This document shows, in pieces, positions 61,593-64,000 of a DNA stretch of 64,000 nt; the first letter of the stretch is position 1; each line of letters opens with the position of its first letter. A program made the translations under genes and the position numbers. The notes below the pieces were generated by a model that saw nothing but the letters and a program-made list of their open reading frames with translations, made no database searches and was not told the origin of the DNA. Origin of the DNA: JAJDFU01 sp964641965 (GTDB lineage: Bacteria > Bacteroidota > Bacteroidia > Chitinophagales > Saprospiraceae); NCBI GenBank assembly GCA_964641965.1, contig CAZXLD010000016.1:22698-86697 (forward strand), read 5' to 3'.

Positions 61593-62558
61593 CTACTTAT
61601 CGTCTCCGAAGAAGGCCAAAATCTTATCTGCCAGCTCAAGTCCAATATTTGCTTGAGCTTCCAGCGTAGAAGCGCCAATATGCGGTGTGATTGAAATTTT
61701 GGGGTGATTAAGCAAGTCTCCACGCGGTTTAGGCTCATTGAGAAAAACATCTAGTCCTGCCCCACCGATAGATCCTTCATTGATCGCTTGTAACAGTTCG
61801 TCCTCGTTGATCGCTCCCCCTCTGGATGTATTGATAATAAAAGCAGAATTCTTCATTCTTCTCAACTCCTCAAGTCCGATCAGTGGCTTACCTCCGGCGT
61901 AGGGGACATGCAGCGTCAGAAAATCGGCTTGCTCCAACGCCTCATCCATAGTAGCCGTCTGGATATTTACCGAAAGCTGGACATTCTCGCTATTAAACAC
62001 GTTAATACCCAGGTTAGCTTCTTCAATAATTAAATCGACCGGCAACACGCGCATACCTAATGCAAGGCCAATCCGGGCACACTCCTGGCCTATACGGCCA
62101 AATCCGATGATGGCCAAGGTCTTATTCCGCAATTGAAGACCATTCGAATAGCTCTTTTTTAAGTTTTTAAATTCCGTATTCCCACTTTCAGGCATCTCTC
62201 GGTTGGACAGCTGAAGCGACCGAGACAATGCAAACATATGGGCAAAAGCTAATTCAGCTACGGATTGAGAGGATGCTGCAGGGGTGTTCATGACGGTGAT
62301 CCCTTTGGATTCAGCGTACTCCACATCAATATTATCCAACCCAACTCCACCTCGAGCTATTATCTTCAGATTTGGGCATTTATCGATTAAGCTTTGCCGG
62401 ACCTTTGTTGCACTACGAACGATAATGACATCGTATCCGGGCAGTACTTCTTCCAGTTTATCTTGAGGAATTTTTTCGGTAACGATTTCGTAACCAGCCT
62501 CTTCCAATAGAGATTTTCCATCGTAGTGAATGCCATCATTGGCAAGAATGCGGATCAT
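61593..62558 (-). CDS. serA: D-3-phosphoglycerate dehydrogenase-like 2-hydroxyacid dehydrogenase
   Basis: A 321-residue NAD-dependent D-2-hydroxyacid dehydrogenase, the first step of serine synthesis if it is SerA. I use the ATG at 62558 (MIRILANDGI) in place of a longer frame. NAD-binding IIGFGRIGQE, catalytic Arg in NTSRGGAINEDEL, Glu in LDVFLNEP and His in TPHIGAST are present. It has no C-terminal ACT domain, as is common in Bacteroidota. Other 2-hydroxyacids cannot be excluded as substrates. No serC or serB is adjacent. Confidence 0.82.
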   Translation of the reverse strand: MIRILANDGIHYDGKSLLEEAGYEIVTEKIPQDKLEEVLPGYDVIIVRSATKVRQSLIDKCPNLKIIARGGVGLDNIDVEYAESKGITVMNTPAASSQSVAELAFAHMFALSRSLQLSNREMPESGNTEFKNLKKSYSNGLQLRNKTLAIIGFGRIGQECARIGLALGMRVLPVDLIIEEANLGINVFNSENVQLSVNIQTATMDEALEQADFLTLHVPYAGGKPLIGLEELRRMKNSAFIINTSRGGAINEDELLQAINEGSIGGAGLDVFLNEPKPRGDLLNHPKISITPHIGASTLEAQANIGLELADKILAFFGDDK

Positions 62559-62751
62559 ACTTTGATTTTGTGGATAACGAATGTAAAGAAACGCTTTTTG
62601 TGCGGCTCTTCGCAATAAATCGATAGTTGAAAGCTAGTACAATTCGACTGCAAATATGCCAAACCATTGGTCTAATATTTTCCTTTGCAAACGTATCATT
62701 TAATGCTGAAAGCTTGAATTTACCTCTACTTGGTCTCAAAAATATTATTGA

Positions 62752-62780
62752 TTGTCTAAAATATAAACCACTTATATTTG
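62752..62780 (+). promoter_or_regulatory. Promoter of the CvpA-family gene
   Basis: TATATTTG (62773-62780) matches the -7 consensus TAnnTTTG and TTG at 62752-62754 lies 18 bases upstream as the -33 element. The leader to the ATG at 62800 is 19 bp. Confidence 0.7.
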
Positions 62781-62793
62781 TAGGGTTTATATT
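62760..62793. promoter_or_regulatory. 10-bp inverted repeat flanking the -7 element, candidate operator
   Basis: AATATAAACC (62760-62769) and GGTTTATATT (62784-62793) are perfect inverted copies separated by 14 bp that contain the -7 box. A dimeric regulator bound here would block RNA polymerase. The same region lies between the divergent serA-like and CvpA-family genes and may control both. Confidence 0.5.
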
Positions 62794-62799
62794 GTTTAT

Positions 62800-63384
62800 A
62801 TGACGGCGATTGAAATCATTTTTGTGGTTGTACTGGCGGCCGGATTTTACCTGGGCTATACCCGAGGGATTATCCGGACGGTGCTGGCGATTATATCCTA
62901 CCTCATCGGGCTTTTGGCCGCATTCAAATTTGCTCCGGATATTACCCGATTGCTGGAGCGCAGTTTTGGCGAACAGCCACTGATGATCGTGGCTGGATTT
63001 ATTTTGACTTTTGCCTTGGCTTGGCTGGTCATCCGATTGATCTCCAAAGGCTTGGAAGGAATCTTAAAAACGGCCAATATCAACATTGTTAACCAGGTAG
63101 CCGGTGGTGTACTGGTAGCCTCGCTGTTTGTGTTATTCTATAGCTTGTTGCTCCAATTTGGAGATCGGTCTACCATCATTGGAGATGATTTAAAAAGAGA
63201 AAGCCGGCTTTATCCTATTCTCATGGAGTATCCGGAATTAGCATGGGGGGTTGGTCAACGCATCAAGCCTATTGTTGTTGATTTTTGGGATTATACAGTC
63301 GACTTTATGGATCGGATGCAGGAAGCCAACCAGGTAGAGCGCACTGAATCCGAAAATGCTTTTTACGAACCGCCCGAAGACTAA
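62800..63384 (+). CDS. cvpA: CvpA family membrane protein
   Basis: A 194-residue protein of the CvpA (colicin V production) family with four membrane helices (IEIIFVVVLAAGFYLGYTRG in parts; IIRTVLAIISYLIGLLAAF in parts; FILTFALAWLVIRLISKG in parts; VAGGVLVASLFVLFYSLL in parts) and an acidic C-terminal tail. In E. coli CvpA supports envelope integrity and colicin V export; in Bacteroidota its role is unclear. It lies downstream of a well-formed promoter with a flanking inverted repeat. Confidence 0.8.
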   Translation: MTAIEIIFVVVLAAGFYLGYTRGIIRTVLAIISYLIGLLAAFKFAPDITRLLERSFGEQPLMIVAGFILTFALAWLVIRLISKGLEGILKTANINIVNQVAGGVLVASLFVLFYSLLLQFGDRSTIIGDDLKRESRLYPILMEYPELAWGVGQRIKPIVVDFWDYTVDFMDRMQEANQVERTESENAFYEPPED

Positions 63385-63403
63385 TTCTCGCCTACTTTAA
63401 TTT

Positions 63404-63874
63404 TTAAACAGTCCCCCTGTTTCGATTGCGCCAAATTGAAATGATCATTCGAAAGCCGAAGAGCACGGCCGCAATGATTGCTCCTGTTCCGAAAAAGAGT
63501 ACTTGATTTCTCGCATAAGCTACCATAGGTTGATTAATGGCGCCTTTGGGATAGCCTAATAAGGCCTCCGGCCCTTCCTGATCCAGGAAGGTTTGAAAGA
63601 AGTTCAACTCCTGTATCAAATAGAATACGAAGGGCAATAACAAGAAAAACAGAATCAATTTTAAAACCTGACGGTAGGCTAAGAATGTATGCCGGAGGAA
63701 AAAGAGGTAGCGAGTTAAGGTTACGAAAGTGACGATGTAGAGCAGGTGTAACCAAAAAAATGGATAGTTTGGAGATTGACTCCAAATGGGTAGAATTAGG
63801 ATCGCCGTAAGTATCAGGGTCAACAACCACCAGATCAATTCGAGTTGGAGTAATTTTGATGTTGAACGCTTCAT
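63404..63874 (-). CDS. Hypothetical membrane protein
   Basis: From the ATG at 63874 (MKRSTSKLLQLEL) the product is 156 residues with about four hydrophobic helices and a long loop (FLDQEGPEALLGYPKGAI) between helices three and four. The frame runs 18 codons further upstream without support. I do not recognise the family. It converges with cvpA, 19 bp apart. The last ~120 bp of the window have short direct repeats (CGAGGTCTrG twice) and nothing else. Confidence 0.55.
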   Translation of the reverse strand: MKRSTSKLLQLELIWWLLTLILTAILILPIWSQSPNYPFFWLHLLYIVTFVTLTRYLFFLRHTFLAYRQVLKLILFFLLLPFVFYLIQELNFFQTFLDQEGPEALLGYPKGAINQPMVAYARNQVLFFGTGAIIAAVLFGFRMIISIWRNRNRGTV

Positions 63875-64000
63875 ATTAGTGTGTTGACCGGGTTCAAACT
63901 GTGCAGGGTATACTTTTAAACGACCCATTCCCGGTTACGAGGTCTGGTTGCGAGGTCTAGGGATGCTTGCTGTGGGGTCGCTGGAGCATCCACGCTTTGA

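Noticed and set aside
1..64000. tRNA, rRNA, CRISPR arrays or IS elements
   Set aside because: No cloverleaf-like, rRNA-like or regularly spaced repeat sequence was seen, and no transposase motif was found on either strand.

Overview
The window reads as chromosomal DNA of a member of the Bacteroidota, most likely from the Saprospiria (Saprospirales/Lewinella-like) side of the phylum. The reasons are a very large M36 metallopeptidase ending in a type IX secretion sorting domain, several TAnnTTTG (-7) promoter elements instead of sigma70 boxes, few Shine-Dalgarno sequences, an EAD11-type effector-associated domain, secreted caspase-fold genes, and many lipoproteins and AraC-sensor-like membrane proteins. 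There are no rRNA or tRNA genes, insertion sequences or CRISPR arrays that I can see. Gene density is high.

Layout. 0-10 kb: 3' part of a nitrilase-family amidase, an NlpC/P60 lipoprotein, adk, obg, three poorly known genes, lon and parE. 10-17 kb: a secreted DNA/RNA endonuclease fused to a probable OB domain, then three minus-strand metabolic genes (CoA-transferase, FMO-type monooxygenase, GMC oxidoreductase). 17-20 kb: a long non-coding stretch with a dense array of TAGAY pentamers, followed by parA and an overlapping gene for a ribbon-helix-helix partner. 20-28 kb: patatin/POTRA/barrel protein, thiolase, SCO1 copper protein, hydrolase, flavin reductase, Bax-inhibitor-like protein. At 27.9-28.3 kb lies an AT-rich intergenic stretch with four DnaA-box-like sequences: a candidate replication origin. 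28-30 kb: radA and a PAQR/hemolysin III protein. 30.7-36.5 kb: a tight five-gene operon of exported proteins (barrel protein broken at an A10 run, caspase, LPP20-like, DUF4384-like, transglutaminase-like). 36.6-40.4 kb: DCC, MBL-fold, DUF4197, and a minus-strand EAD11 membrane protein. 40.5-64 kb: mostly housekeeping genes (3-hydroxyacyl-CoA dehydrogenase, rlmB, ftsK, S9 peptidase, aroB, PBP1A, HEAT-cyclophilin lipoprotein, gcvT, serA-like, cvpA) plus the M36 protease and an S24 autoprotease-type regulator.

How it fits together. The most interesting part is the ParA/ribbon-helix-helix cassette. Nine TAGAY/RTCTA pentamers at 7-8 bp steps sit about 0.2 kb upstream of parA, and the partner protein carries three copies of a motif resembling the ParA-activating N-terminus of ParB. 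With a candidate oriC less than 10 kb away, this could be a ParB-independent, origin-proximal segregation system resembling the plasmid delta/omega systems. The second is the exported caspase operon, with an EAD11-domain membrane protein encoded 2.5 kb downstream. Both are inferences from sequence reading alone; no database search was run.
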